From Prosapia bicincta (taxonomy: Eukaryota > Arthropoda > Insecta > Hemiptera > Cercopidae): a stretch of 64,000 nucleotides of DNA. Both the position numbers and the translations under genes were made by a program. The stretch's first letter is position 1. Every line of letters starts with the position of its first letter. Below, in pieces: positions 1 to 12,185 of this stretch. The notes under the pieces were generated by a model that saw nothing but the letters and a program-made list of their open reading frames with translations, did not search any database and was not told the origin of the DNA. The stretch is taken from NCBI GenBank assembly GCA_036971475.1, contig JBAIZL010000002.1:353650582-353714581 (forward strand). The letters are read 5' to 3'.

Positions 1-1712
1 ATAGTTAAAGACATACAAGACCATAGTACTGAGCTCAGTCTTCTTCATACAGTCTAATTTAATAAAAACAATAAATCACTTGTATTACTTCGAGAACCAG
101 CAGTCTATATGAATTAGATAAGGGCATGAGTGAACTCATATATTGCAGATGTTCAATTTCCACAACATTCATCACAAATATGATTTAACTTTGCTAAGAT
201 ACACAGACCTTTATAGAGATGTATGGGATTGATAACTGAAAGAGTAAATTAATCATAAGATACAACCGTGTCAGTGGTTGTCGAATTTCCAGTATATTTT
301 TGCCTTGTACATTTTTTTGAATATAGTATTAAAGAATCAAAGTAAAATTAGTGTAAGCAAATAAGCTGGTTCAGAAAACTTTACCATTGAGTAACAAATA
401 TAAGATTGCTTCTTGCACAAATTACTTCATTCCCCTTCAACTTTTTCTGTAGGTATTTTTGCGAGTTTTTTTATTTTACAAATTTTTTTTTTTACATTCT
501 AAAATTAATCTCTCGTTTTGTTTTCTGAATCTGTTTTAATATTCAACATTATCTAAAATAATGTTACAATTTGTTTCATAAAATTTTCATTTTGATACAT
601 ACACAACTTTACATTATATGTTTCATAATAAATGTTTCACGTCAACAAAATTGTCCGAATGCACAGTTGATCAAGTAGGAGTACATAAGAAAAGGTGACC
701 AATTGAAAATAGAAGCTCCATCCATCAATAGATGAGGATGTCCTGAAACGTGTCAAGTTTAAATACAAATTTAATGCTAGGAATTGTGTAAAAGTGCTCC
801 TCTTTAGTGATTTATAATCTTCAAATATACATATAACTTTATTTTTAAAAAAAATTGATATTTTAAAAGTCAAAAATCATTGGTGAAAGAAGTCGGAAGG
901 AAAATTCTACGTCTAAATAATATATTAAGAATGCAATAACACAGTGAGCTTTCTATGCGGCCTTGAACATCTATGTCAAGCACCTAATTTTAAAAAAAAT
1001 TATTAATTTTTTATCTATTTACCAAATTATTCAGCTCTCAAAGTAGAATGTGGTATTTGAAATGTGTAAAATGCTAGTAATTTAGTAAGGGTTATTTTAA
1101 GTGTTTCCTTTTTCCCGAACTTCTATATTTTGATGGCTTTTATAGATATACAGGGCATCACTATTTGTAGGTTGCTATTTAAGTAGTAAAGTTTAGTGAA
1201 ATGTATCTAGAAAATTACTGAGAAATTAAATAAAACAGGTCCTAGACCTGTATCTACAGTAATTGTTTTAGTTATTTGACAAATTACGTAACCTAGGTAG
1301 ATAAAACATGTTATAGTTTTTAAATACTTTAACTTTCTTAAAATGATTAACAAATAAGTTTAATTTATAAACACAATTTATAAACAAACAGAGACAGTTT
1401 GGTTCTGAAGAGAATGATGTAATATATACCAATATTTGAAACAAACTTTTAATCAAATTAGCTTTGCTTAATAATAAACCATTGTAATATGCAATTCAAC
1501 TTGTATGCCTTGGCTAAACTGAATCTCATAATTTTCTTTATGGTCATTATGATTTGGTTGGCGCTCAACAGGAAACAACTGTGTTGGAAATGACATATTC
1601 ATCTGAAAACGCCATTACAGTAAACAAAATGTTCAAGCACGAAAACTTATTCTAAAGTTATTACTGTTTACACATGAATGTTCTGTTTACAACTTGTAAC
1701 ATCTGTTCATTT

Positions 1713-1720
<8 letters not shown>
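1..1720. other. AT-rich intergenic DNA, nothing assigned
   Basis: No open frame here resembles a protein family I recognise, and I see no tRNA, LTR or terminal repeat. The stretch ends at a (TA)n microsatellite into which the BEL/Pao element appears to have inserted. Confidence 0.5.
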
Positions 1721-1769
<49 letters not shown>

Positions 1770-1827
1770 ATAATTATATATTAATTAATTTAATTATATA
1801 TATATATAAATATATATATATATATTT
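1721..1827. repeat. (TA)n microsatellite
   Basis: A run of alternating T and A, slightly interrupted near 1767-1805. It resumes at 12107, directly after the 3' LTR, so the BEL/Pao element probably inserted into one (TA)n tract. Confidence 0.8.
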
Positions 1828-2316
1828 AAATATAATTTAAACCCCATTTTAAATGCTTCAGAGAGGGACTCCTTATCGGCCAACCTTTGTCCCTTGCAAA
1901 GTTCGGTAAGAGACAGTTCATTTCAAGACGTCGGTAAAACGACATCCCTCCCGTCACTCTCGACGTGACGTAGTTTCTCGTGAGTTCTAGCAAGGCTCGG
2001 TTTAGATCAAACATAATTCCCGTTACGCTATACGTGACGTAGATTTTTCTTTCTTTGTTTCTCCCGTCGTGTGGCAAAGATATTATTAGCATAAATAGTG
2101 GCTATTTTGAATTATATGTGATATCACTAAAGTTACTTAGGTAAGTGATTAGTGCGTGAAAGGGTGCACCCGAACAACTGTCCGTCATCCGACAGGAAGG
2201 ACTAGTGGTGGTACTTCGCCCAGTGAGGTATGTGCGATAGCTGTTAACTTTTTTCATTTATTGAGTATTTAAGGTCCTCCGGAAAACTATACCGTTACAT
2301 AGCAAAATATTTAACA
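1828..2316 (+). repeat. 5' LTR of the BEL/Pao element
   Basis: Matches 11617-12106 with scattered substitutions, starting around AAATATAATTTAAA and ending TATTTAACA. The sequence after it (TTTTTGGTCCTACGGG) lies where a primer-binding site is expected. The exact left edge is uncertain because it merges with AT-rich sequence. Confidence 0.75.
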
Positions 2317-3035
2317 TTTTTGGTCCTACGGGCCGAATCTTTTGAATAGGTCCTATGTTTAAACATGTCCACATGAGTGACGTACATATTTCCAACCGCA
2401 CGCATTATCTTGTCCTTGTTAAAAGGCTTACCTCACTCAATTTCTTATCTATCAGCTATGCTAATAGAGTAAACTATAACAAACCCTCTCTGAAAGCAAT
2501 CTTCACAATTATCTACGCTTATCTATTTGTAAGGAATTCGTATTATTCAAAGTATATGTTTCTCACTCATGCTAATGTTAATCGGCTAATATATTTATAA
2601 ATATTTTCTGCTAAATATTTAACATATAGTATGTTAAGAGAAGTCACCTATGATTTCACTGCTTGTAAATTGCAAATTTATATTTATTAATGCTTGTTGT
2701 TTTCAAGCAGATCATCCAGTTACATGCTGTCCAATGTATTTGTAACTATTTCTTTTTAAATTATTCACATTTTTTATAATTTGTATTGAACGTTTTACTT
2801 ATTGCAATTATTTTACCATGCAGATGTTATAGCCTGTTATTGTAACATTGAATAAGAGACATTTGTTTACTTCAACTGTCTACATCCGTTCATAAGTTCA
2901 AACATTCAATATTTACATTTCTTTGTGAGAAACTCGTTTATGCTTTTTCTATCGTTCTTGCTATTAGTATAGCATATTTTGTTAGTGTATTTAAAGAGCC
3001 TTATTGTTATTGTAGATATAATTCAATTCTACAAA

Positions 3036-4248
3036 ATGGCCAAATCACTAAGGGTAATCACTGCTAAGAAGGAAGCTCTATTTTCCCAGATCCAATCTAT
3101 TTATGATCTCACGCAAAAGATTTCTGATAAAGCGATCATGCAGGAATTAATGATCCGATCTCCCTCTGTTGCTAGCATTAAACAAGAAGGTTTAGACACA
3201 TTGGACTTATTCAATGAACTCTCGTTGCAAAAAGATAACGATATTATTCCCAATTTTTCAACTTCGGCTGTGGTTAATGATCTTGTTTCTCGCATAAATT
3301 ACACTGTTGCTTCAATAGAAGCGAAACAAGCCGCTAGGTAAAAAACCGAAGCTATCTCTTCACTGATTTTGAAATCCCACTGCGACTTCAAAATTGGAAC
3401 TCAAACATTTCACGGGTGATCCATTTGAATGGATTTCGTTCAAAAATCTCATTGACTCTACCATACATAAAAGTTTATCTCTCAATGCTACCAACGTCAC
3501 CAAACTACAGTATTTGCTCAGTGTACTCTCAGGTGAACTATTAAAATTAATTAATTAACGCTTTACCTATTTCGGAAGTTAATTATCAAGTCGTGTATGG
3601 CCTTCTAATGGAGAGATATCATTCTCCAAGACGAATAATGTCAACTCATCTCAATAGAATTCTCGACCTGCCGAATATCAATTACACTTCTATCCAAATG
3701 CGTAACTTTGTTACAAGGTACACAGAGAACACCCATGCCTTGAAGGGGCTACAAATTGATATCACGAGCAACAATTTCTTATTGTCAGCGATGAATTTAC
3801 GCAAGCTGGATTATACTATATTGAAGAAGCTTGAACAATCACGGGATAAAACGTCGACCCTGGCAACACCTGCGGAAATTATCAAATTCCTCTCACGAAA
3901 ATGTAGTGAACTTGAACACGCGACACTACATTCCTCTTCAACTCTCAACCCTAACTCATTACCTTCTAACTCACCTCAAATTTCAAAGGGAAACAGTTTA
4001 TTTATAAGACTCAGGTTAATCGAAAGGGGACTACGCTGGTGACTTGTAACTCTGTCAATGACACAGCGTCTGAAACAAAGCATACTTTATGTTTTCTGTG
4101 TAAAGGAACAGACCATAAAATCTATTCATGCCTTAAGTTTAGGGCCAAATCTCCAACAGAGCGTTTGAAGATCGCGAAGTCGTATAGTAGATGTATTTCA
4201 TGTTTGGGCGCTCACAGTGTAAAGTATTGTAAATCCAAATCGACTTGA
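3036..4248 (+). pseudogene. BEL/Pao gag remnant
   Basis: Starts at an ATG at 3036 with an intact frame to 3341, then continues in other frames (3593-4042, 4039-4248). The N-terminal part is a helical Pao-type gag segment. The middle resembles the DUF1759 gag domain. The end carries Cys/His zinc-knuckle motifs (CFLCKGTDHKIYSC and CISCLGAHSVKYC). Several frameshifts separate these parts. The remainder of the polyprotein lies beyond the inserted LINE, from 7534. Confidence 0.75.
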
Positions 4249-4377
4249 TTTCAATGTAAAAGGAAACATCACATTCTTCTCCATTTACACAACGATCATT
4301 TGCCTCGGCATACACCATTAAAGTCCTCTCTTACCCAGGACCAAGGTGTAACAGAAGTTGTTCAGTTACCTATTAGT

Positions 4378-4390
4378 ATGACGTCTCAGG
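4378..4390. repeat. Left target-site duplication of the LINE
   Basis: ATGACGTCTCAGG here and ATGACTTCTCAGG at 7521-7533 differ at one base. They flank the LINE exactly (start 4391, poly(A) end 7520), which marks target-primed insertion into the BEL/Pao element. Confidence 0.85.
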
Positions 4391-4578
4391 AAAAGAGAGT
4401 AAAGCAGGCTGTTCGCTTCATGATCAACAGTTAATAATGTCCTGAACTTGGGGTGTGCTTCAAGGTCAGTGACTGAATACCCAATCCAAGGTGGAAGGCA
4501 TCGTGCCGAAGGATGAATGGCTGCAGGGTATAAAATGCAGTTGCACTCGATCCCCTTGAGTAACCAGGAAAATCCTCA

Positions 4579-4878
4579 TTGTATGTTGTCTTGCCAGGGC
4601 AGTGGGGGCTTTGCTCTGGTCGACCGTTATTTCCCCCATACTCGTGGGACGTAATGGACCAAGTAAGTAAAAGAATTGATTTCGAGACTGCACAGACAGT
4701 GGGAGCCAATGAGACGGTAAACAGTGAGTCTGTAGCAGATGTGTCAACGGCAACCATCACTGGGGGTGCGGGGGCGGCTGTCAAGCTGCCGACTGCAGAA
4801 ACCGGTGATGTGGCTGTAGAGTTGAGCACGCTGTCTAGTACTGGGGCTGCTCTGCGGACCCAGGCGACTGCAAATTAA
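4579..4878 (+). pseudogene. LINE ORF1-like remnant (uncertain)
   Basis: A short open frame rich in Ala, Thr and Val lies just before the endonuclease ORF, where the end of a gag-like ORF1 would sit. No zinc knuckle or other domain is visible, so the assignment rests on position alone. Confidence 0.3.
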
Positions 4879-4886
4879 GCAGAACA

Positions 4887-6032
4887 ATGATCAAGATCCT
4901 CCAAGTGAACCTACAGCATAGCAGGGCGGCGAGTGCTGTCGTGTGTAGGATGCTGGACAGGGGAGAGGTGGACTTGGTTCTCATCCAGGAGCCATGGATT
5001 TCTGGAGGACGAATATGCGGGCTGGCGACATCTGGAGGTACGTTGTTGTACGATAAGGACTCCGGTGTTCCCAGGACGTGTATCCTGGTTAGGAGGGGGT
5101 TGAGTGCTTTTGTACTAACGGACTTCTTCTGCAGGAACTTAATAGCAGTGACGGTGGAGCTGCGGGCGGAGGGGAGGATGAAGAGGCTGAACCTTGCCAC
5201 GGCATATCTTCCCTTTGACTACGCGGGGGCTCTACCAACACAAGAGCTGAGGAGGCTGGTCGAGCACTGCGGGGCTGTGGATGAGGAGCTGCTGGTGGGG
5301 ATGGATGCTAACTCCCATCACACTTCGTGGGGAAGTACAGGTACCAACACTAGAGGTGAGGAACTTTTAGCTTATCTTAGCTCTAAGAATTTACTAGTCT
5401 TAAATCAGGGGGAAGAGCCGACGTTTGTCACTAGGGCCAGACAGGAGGTCCTGGACATTACGGTGGCATCGAACCAGACGGCTAGGTATGTACTAAACTG
5501 GCATGTGTCGGATGAACCATCTTCTTCTGACCACAGACATATTAGGTATGATATCTCTCTAAATCCAGCCATGCTTCGGCCAACCAGGGATCCAAGAAGA
5601 ACAGACTGGGACTCCTACAGGAGGGACCTGGGAGTTCGGATTGAGGAGGCTGGATTGGAGTATGGTGGGAGGAGAGAGCTAGAAGACTCTGCCGCATTGG
5701 TTGGCGAGGCTATAGTAGAATCCTTTACTGATAACTGCCCTCTTAGTGAGGGGAGAAAAGTAGGGGATCCGTCATGGTGGAACAAGAAGTTAGCCAAACT
5801 TCGGAAGACCACCAGGAGACTCTTTAATAGAGCAAAAAAGAACGGGGAGTGGGACCAGTATAGGAAAACACTAACCGAATACAACAGGGCAATTAGAGAA
5901 GCACGCAGGAAGTCCTGGAAGGAGTTTGTCAAGAGATTGACAAAACTCGGGAAGGGGCACGACTGCATAAAGTGCCGTCTAAGGACCAAGTTAACCCGGT
6001 GGGGATGCTATGAACCCCACTGGGAAATATAA
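4887..6032 (+). pseudogene. LINE ORF2 N-terminal part: AP-like endonuclease
   Basis: Begins with MIKILQVNLQHSRAA, the usual start of Jockey/R1 endonucleases. It continues with the catalytic motifs of the exonuclease-endonuclease-phosphatase fold: IQEPW near residue 35, GMDANSHHTSWGS near 140 and SSSDHRHI near 215. The enzyme nicks target DNA before reverse transcription. The frame runs on through the basic linker (WWNKKLAKLRK), then ends where the RT domain should begin. The deletion removes the RT active site, so this copy cannot transpose by itself. Confidence 0.85.
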
Positions 6033-7448
6033 TAAAAACTGCAGGGGAAACTGTGGAAGAATTAATCCCCTCTTGTTTAGTGAATACCTTAAGTTTGTGG
6101 GGGAGGTGAAGTACCTGGGAGTTACTCTGGACAGGAAACTCACCTGGAACCCACATCTTGAGAGGACAGTTAACAGGGCCAAAAGGGCACTGATGACTGT
6201 GAGAAGAATGGTGGGTAAGAAATGGGGACTGAAGCCATCAATGATGCACTGGATGTATCTGAGGGTGATAAGACCTATGGTTACCTATGGAGCTCTGGTG
6301 TGGTGGACAAAGGCCAACCAGGCACAGACAAGAGCTAAACTGAGCTCTATCCAGAGATTGGCCTGTCTGTGCACACTGGGAGCGATGTCAACTATACCAG
6401 CTGCAGCAATGGAAGTAATGCTTAACCTCCCTCCCCTCGAGCTTGTCCTTAGGGAAGAGGCGAGGCTGGCGGCATGGAGATTGCGTAACTCGAACAACTG
6501 GGCTAATCTCCCAGATGTTTCGGGACATATGAGTATCGAGTGCGTGGTCAAAGAACCCGTCTTGGAAGTGGGCAGTGACCACATTACTCTAACGTTTGCA
6601 CCTGACCAGGCCCAGCAAACTATGATGGAATGGTCAGGGTCAGTAACATCGGGAGCTCAGATCTGGTACACAGATGGCTCCAGGATGGACTTCGGCACTG
6701 GAGCGGGGGTGTATTGTAAAAACCCAAGGGTAGAACTAGTTTTTTCCTTGGGGAGGCATACCTCTGTCTTTCAGGCCGACGTATATGCTATAAATGCCTG
6801 TCTGGGAGAAATAGCGAGAGTGGAAACACACGGGACCCGGATTGCTATTTTCTCCGACAGTCAGGCAGCAATTAAGGCACTAAACGGACACGTGGTCACC
6901 TCGGCCATAGTCAGGGAGTGCCTAATTAACCTACAAGCTCTGGCAAGGCACAATCAAATCATGATAGGTTGGGTGTCAGGGCATAGGGGAATATGTAGGG
7001 GCATGGGTAGGTATTTCCAAATCCATGGTCAAGATGGCAGTGCGAAGGTGGATGGCTGAAAGACACTGTGAGCACTGGATCAGGGCTGAAGGAATGAGAC
7101 ACAGTAAGCTAACCCTTAGGAAACCTTCCTTTGGGGCTGCAGAAGAGTCTCATCTATCTGTCTAGGCAGGAATTGAGGATAGCCACAGGTTTACTCACGG
7201 GACACTGTGGACTAAGGAAACATTTGCATAAAATGGGTATCCACAAAGATGAACCAGTGTGCAGATTATGCGGGCAGGAACTGGAGACTGCCACACACAT
7301 TATTTACAGATGTGAAGTACTTGCTGAGAGGCGCTTCAACCTCTTTGGTGATGGAACGGCTTTGGTGGATGCTGAAGGTAAAACTCTAGTCAGGAAACTC
7401 CTAAACCTGGTAAGAGGGAAGGGGTTATTTGCTAGATCAGGGAGGTAA
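6010..7448 (+). pseudogene. LINE ORF2 C-terminal part: RT thumb, RNase H, zinc motif
   Basis: The frame from 6010 has the RT C-terminal signature YLGVTLDRKLTWNPHL and the TYGALVWW segment common to Jockey/R1 elements. It then has an RNase H domain with WYTDGSR, a central SDSQAAIKAL and GWVSGHRG. A frame change near 7050-7130 leads to the last segment, with a CRLC...H...C zinc motif. Fragmented, and overlapping the end of the endonuclease frame at the deletion join. Confidence 0.8.
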
Positions 7449-7520
7449 GTACAATATACCTTAAGGTAGCAGTGCTTCGGGCAATTCAAACCCGCTCCCA
7501 AGTTAAAAAAAAAAAAAAAA

Positions 7521-7533
7521 ATGACTTCTCAGG
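7521..7533. repeat. Right target-site duplication of the LINE
   Basis: ATGACTTCTCAGG follows the poly(A) tail immediately and matches 4378-4390 at 12 of 13 bases. BEL/Pao sequence resumes after it. Confidence 0.85.
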
Positions 7534-10500
7534 CGACTAATCCTGCCTCTCAAAATACAACTGTGCTCCTGGGCACTCTTTTAGTAAAACTCTCCTCTCT
7601 TACCGGGACGACTAATATTTTCCTGGCTCTGGTAAATTAAGGAAGCCAATCCTCATTTATCTCAGAGCAAGTCGCTGAACTAATGTGTGTAACTCGAACG
7701 AGAGTTAATCACAACATTGTTGGACTTTCTCAAACTTTTACTCGCTCAAAGGGCGCCGTCTCCTCTTTCACTCTCTTTGTTACCTCTTTCACTCTCGATG
7801 GCACAGTAATAGCTGACAAACATAATTTTCTCATCCTCGACAAAATTTGTGTCGATTTACTTCGTACTCACATTGACGTTAAGGTACTAAATAATGTACA
7901 ATCTTATACGCTTGATGACCATACTTTTCATTTGCCAAGTCACATTGATATTCTTCTGGACGGCGCTCTTTTTCCTTTAATATTGACTCAAACTACGCAT
8001 TCTCTCGGCTCTAATATGCCGTGCCTGAAGGGCACTCACTTTAAATTCATGGTATGGGAGAAGCTCCATGTCTGCCTACGGGTGAAAGGGAATCTAGTGT
8101 AAGTATGTCCACCACATTACTCACGGTGAATGACTAGGAACTGCACAATTCTCTGCAAAAATTCGCCTCAAAACTAGTTCCCTACGCCTCAAAACTCTCA
8201 CCACATGATCAAGCATGTGAAGCTCATTATGTCGCTACTCATACACGCGACAGTTCAGGTCATTTTTGTGTCCGACTTCCTTTCAAACAAGATAAACCTC
8301 TTCTCGGGACTTCTCGCGGGAACGCTGAAGTACGATTAAAATCTCTGGAACAAAGGTTCAACTCTAAGCCTCACTTCAAGCAACTTTATGCAGAATTCAT
8401 GTCTGTCTATTTGACTTCTGGACACATGATACTTGCCCAAAACACTCAGCTCAGTTCACCTCACTACTTTGTACCTCATCATGAAATTCTAAAGGAATCC
8501 AGCACCACTACTCGCCTTCGAACAGTCTTTGTTGCCAGTGCAAAAACATCAAACGGCTTCTCTCTCAACGACACCCTGTGGACAGGACAGAAAATGCAGA
8601 CCAACATTTGTGATTTGTTACTCATGTTTCGCTACCATAATGTGGTTTTTACTTGCGATATACGTCAGATGTATCGTCAGATCAAAGTCCACCCTGATGA
8701 TCAACGTTATCAGCTGATCCTATGGAGGGACCGTGTCGATCAACCTATTTCCACTTATCAATTGACCACAGTAACCTATGGACTTAGTTGTTCACCTTAC
8801 CTGGCGATAACAACTCTTCATCAGCTCGCCTCCGATAAAGGTGCTACATTCCCTTTAAAGTACTCCGCACACAAACGTTTGTAGACGACATTATTGCGGG
8901 TGGTGATTCCATTGATGAGGCCTCTCATTTGAAAACTCAGCTCATTTCTCTTTTACTTCGGGATGGCTTCGAAGTGCGCAAATGGACTACTAACGTTTAT
9001 CAACTATTATAGGATCTTACAGACGAACACCTAGAGACACCCACGTTTCTTCTGGATACCCCACAACCTCATTATAATATTCTCGGACTTCATTGGTCAT
9101 CCTCTTCGGACGCTTTTACTTACCATTTGAATTTTTCTCGAAACTCCAAAACTAAACCTCCAAGTGCTCAGCGTTATCGCTCAAATTAATTACCCTTGAG
9201 GTTTCCTTTCGCCTGTTGTCATGTGAGCAAAATGTTTTATGCAGCTCCTCTGGGCATAAGGGTTGGACTGGGACCAATCCCTACCACCTGAACTTCTAAC
9301 TCAGTAGCAAACATTTGCAAAGACTTGTTATTGTTTAAAAAATATTGTAATTCCTCGGGTTTTACGCTTGAGTCACTCGTCTAACATTGAGTTACACGGT
9401 TTCTCAGATGCTTCTGAGAATGGATACGCTGCTGTCATTTACTTAAGATGATAGCGACAACTCGGTGGTATCCGGCAGCTATTATCGAAGACTCGGGTAG
9501 CCACACTGAAAAAATCACTGTACCTCGCTTGGAGCTAAGTGCTGCTCATTTACTCGCCCAATTAGTGGCGTATATTATCTCTCTTTACAACAAAAGAAAA
9601 TGGAATTTTCCTCTATTTTTCTATGGCGCGATTCGACAGTAACACTGACATGGATACAAACACCTCCTTATGGACTCAAACCTTTGTCGCCAATCGGGTA
9701 GCGCAGGTTCAGGAACTATTGCTTCTTATTATTGGAGGCACGTATTGAGTGAACACAATCCCGCTGACTGCGCTTCACGTGGATTACTTCCTTCAGACCT
9801 ACTTCAACATATATTATGGTGGTACGGACCATCTTGGTTACATCAGTCTCATGATAACTGGCCAATATCTCATTTTGAGCCTGCAAAACTCATTGACACA
9901 GGGGAATATAAACCTATTTCACCTATATCCCTTCTCTCCACTATTCACTCAGACTGGGACTTGCTGCGGAAATATTCTAGTTTTAGTCGACTGCAGCGTG
10001 TAATGGCGTACTTGTTGCGTTTCATACACAACTCTCGTCACATTAGAACTATTGAACCTCTCACTACTGAGGATTTGAACTCATCCGGAATCCGAATATT
10101 CAAATTACCTCAGGCATCCTCCTTCATCGAAGATTTAAATGTATTAGAACAAACCCCTCCTAACATGGTATCTTCTATGCTTCGACGATTAACACCATGT
10201 CTCGATAGCGATGGCGTCCTGCGAGTTGGTAGACGACTCATAGCAGCACAGATTCGTTATGAGACGCAACATCCGGTAATTTTGCTTAAGAAACACCCTG
10301 TGGTTGACTCCTTAATTGACCTATATCATTGGAAGTACCTTCATTTTGGAGCTCAACTCACTCAATCAATTCTCGCACAATAGGTGTGGATATTCTGTGC
10401 TCGGAATGTAATCCGTGTACGCGTCTTCAAGTGTACTGTGTGCTTTAAGCACCGACCTAAATATACGAATCCTCTTATGGAAAACGTACCTCAATATCGA

Positions 10501-11421
10501 CTGACCCCTACTCGCCCATTTCTCAACACAGGCATTGATTATGGTGGTCCTTTCACTCTAAAAGTACATAATATACGCTCTATTCGAACAATCAAGGCAT
10601 ACACCTGTGTCTTTGTTTGCCTTGTTACCAAGGCTGTTCACATTGAGGTGGTCACTGATCTCTCGACGGACGAGTTCATCGCAGCATTGACTCGATTTGT
10701 GTCTAGACGAGGTCTTTGTCAACACATCTATTCCAACTGCGGAACAAACTTTGTGGGAGCTGACAATGCTTTGCGATCTCTACTCAGGACCTCAGGACAA
10801 GATCTCGTTTGTGGATTTCATTTCAACGTGGAGTTAATTTCCACTTCAATTCTCCTGCTGCACCTCATTAAGGAGGACTATGGGAAAGCGCAATTAAAAG
10901 CGCTAAACATCACTTGCGCCGTGTCATAGGTGAACACGTTCTAACTCTCTCCGAATACATGACTCTGACAACTCAAGTCGAGTCAATCCTCAACTATCGA
11001 CCACTCACATCTTTGTCTAACGATCCTTCCGATCTCACTGCTCAGACCCCCGGACACTTTTTAATTGGAGCTATACTCGTTTCCGTACCCGAAGAGTAGG
11101 GCTGAAGTCCCTACTAATCGACTTAAGAATTTGCACCTCGTCCATGCTTTTCACCAACGCGTGTGGAAAAGGCGGCAGGTGGAATATCTTCACACTCTAC
11201 AGCAGCGGACCAAATGGACGGAAACGACAGACAACTTGCGTGTGGCCGACCTAGTGGTAGTTCATCAACCTACTCCGCCTCTCTTTTGGCCATTGGCAAG
11301 AGTGACACAAGTGTTCCCTGGCACGGACGGTGTGGTGCGAGTTGTTCAGCTCAAGACACAGCAAGGACTTATAACTCGACCTTATCATAAGGTTTTCCCC
11401 CTGCCCATTAGTGCAGAATAA
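7534..11421 (+). pseudogene. BEL/Pao pol remnant (protease, RT, RNase H, integrase)
   Basis: Consecutive broken frames carry the pol domains in order. A protease region lies at about 7683-8102. The RT (8399-8884) has LRTVFVASAKTSNGFSLNDTL and DIRQMYRQIKVHPDDQRYQ; its VDDI motif follows a 1-nt shift near 8880. The RNase H/peptidase-A17 region lies at about 9390-9640. The integrase zinc and core domains lie at 9670-10929 (GIDYGGPF, THLGRGL-like region), with the C-terminal part at 11065-11421. At least six frameshifts or stops are needed to read through, so no functional protein is expected. Confidence 0.8.
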
Positions 11422-11616
11422 ATTTATTATTTTTCCTCATGTCTCTAGAAAAGTAATTTTTATTTTTATTAGTGTATATTTGTATTTTGTATATAACTCT
11501 CTATTTGATTATTGTTAATTATTGTTTTTTTTAATCTCATGCTGGGGTAGCTTATATTGTATTCTTCTTTGAATCCTAGGAGGATCCATGGCCCCCGGTA
11601 TACTTTTCTTTAAAGT

Positions 11617-12102
11617 AAATATAATTTAAAAAACATTGTAAATGCTTCAGAGAAGGACTCCTTATCGGATAGCCTTTGTCCCTTGCAAGGTTCTGTACGA
11701 GACAGTTCATTTCAAGACGTCGGTAAAACGACATCCCTCCCATCACTCTCGACGTGACGTAGTTTCTCGTAAGTTCTAAGCGAGGCTCGGCTTAGATCAC
11801 GCATATTTCCCGTTACGCTCTACATGAAGTAGATATTTCTTTCTTTGCTTCTCCCGTCGTGTGGCGAAGATATTATTAGCATAAATAGTGATTATTTTGA
11901 ATTATATGCGATTTCTCTTAAGTTACTTAGGTAAGTGATAAGTGCGTGAAAGGGTGCACCCGAACACCTGTCCGTCATCCGACAGGAAGGACAAGTGGTG
12001 GTACTTCGCCCAGTGAGGTATGTGCGATAGCTGTTAACTTTTTTCATTTATTGAGTATTTAAAGTTCTCCCGAAAACTATGCCATTACATGGCAAAATAT
12101 TT

Positions 12103-12106
<4 letters not shown>
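11617..12106 (+). repeat. 3' LTR of the BEL/Pao element
   Basis: Direct repeat of 1828-2316, ending GCAAAATATTTAACA. It is followed at once by (TA)n. By eye it differs from the 5' LTR at a few percent of positions, so the insertion is old. Confidence 0.75.

Positions 12107-12182
<76 letters not shown>
12107..12182. repeat. (TA)n microsatellite
   Basis: A pure AT dinucleotide run of about 75 bp at the right border of the BEL/Pao element. Confidence 0.9.

Positions 12183-12185
<3 letters not shown>

Larger units (their letters stand above)
4391..7520 (+). mobile_element. Jockey/R1-type LINE with internal RT deletion
   Basis: A plus-strand non-LTR retrotransposon inserted in the BEL/Pao element. 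It has a short 5' part, an AP-endonuclease domain, the C-terminal part of the RT with an RNase H domain, a CCHC-type zinc motif, and a poly(A) tail of about 18 A at 7503-7520. Most of the RT fingers and palm are missing: the endonuclease frame ends near 6032 and the RT thumb begins in another frame at about 6010. A nearly perfect 13-bp duplication brackets it. It is dead but better preserved than its BEL/Pao host, so it is probably younger. Confidence 0.9.
1828..12106 (+). mobile_element. BEL/Pao LTR retrotransposon, degenerate, split by a LINE
   Basis: Two similar direct repeats of about 480 bp bound degenerate gag and pol remnants in plus orientation. Order: 5' LTR, gag, protease, reverse transcriptase, RNase H region, integrase, 3' LTR. 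Many frameshifts and stop codons break the coding frame, so the copy is dead. A 3.1-kb LINE interrupts it between the zinc-knuckle end of gag and the protease region. The RT motif FVDDI at about 8880 and the LNYRPL motif in the integrase end are typical of BEL/Pao. (TA)n sequence flanks both ends, which prevents a clean target-site call. Confidence 0.85.

Noticed and set aside
4431..4829. Minus-strand frames across the LINE 5' part
   Set aside because: Antisense shadows of the plus-strand LINE with no family resemblance.
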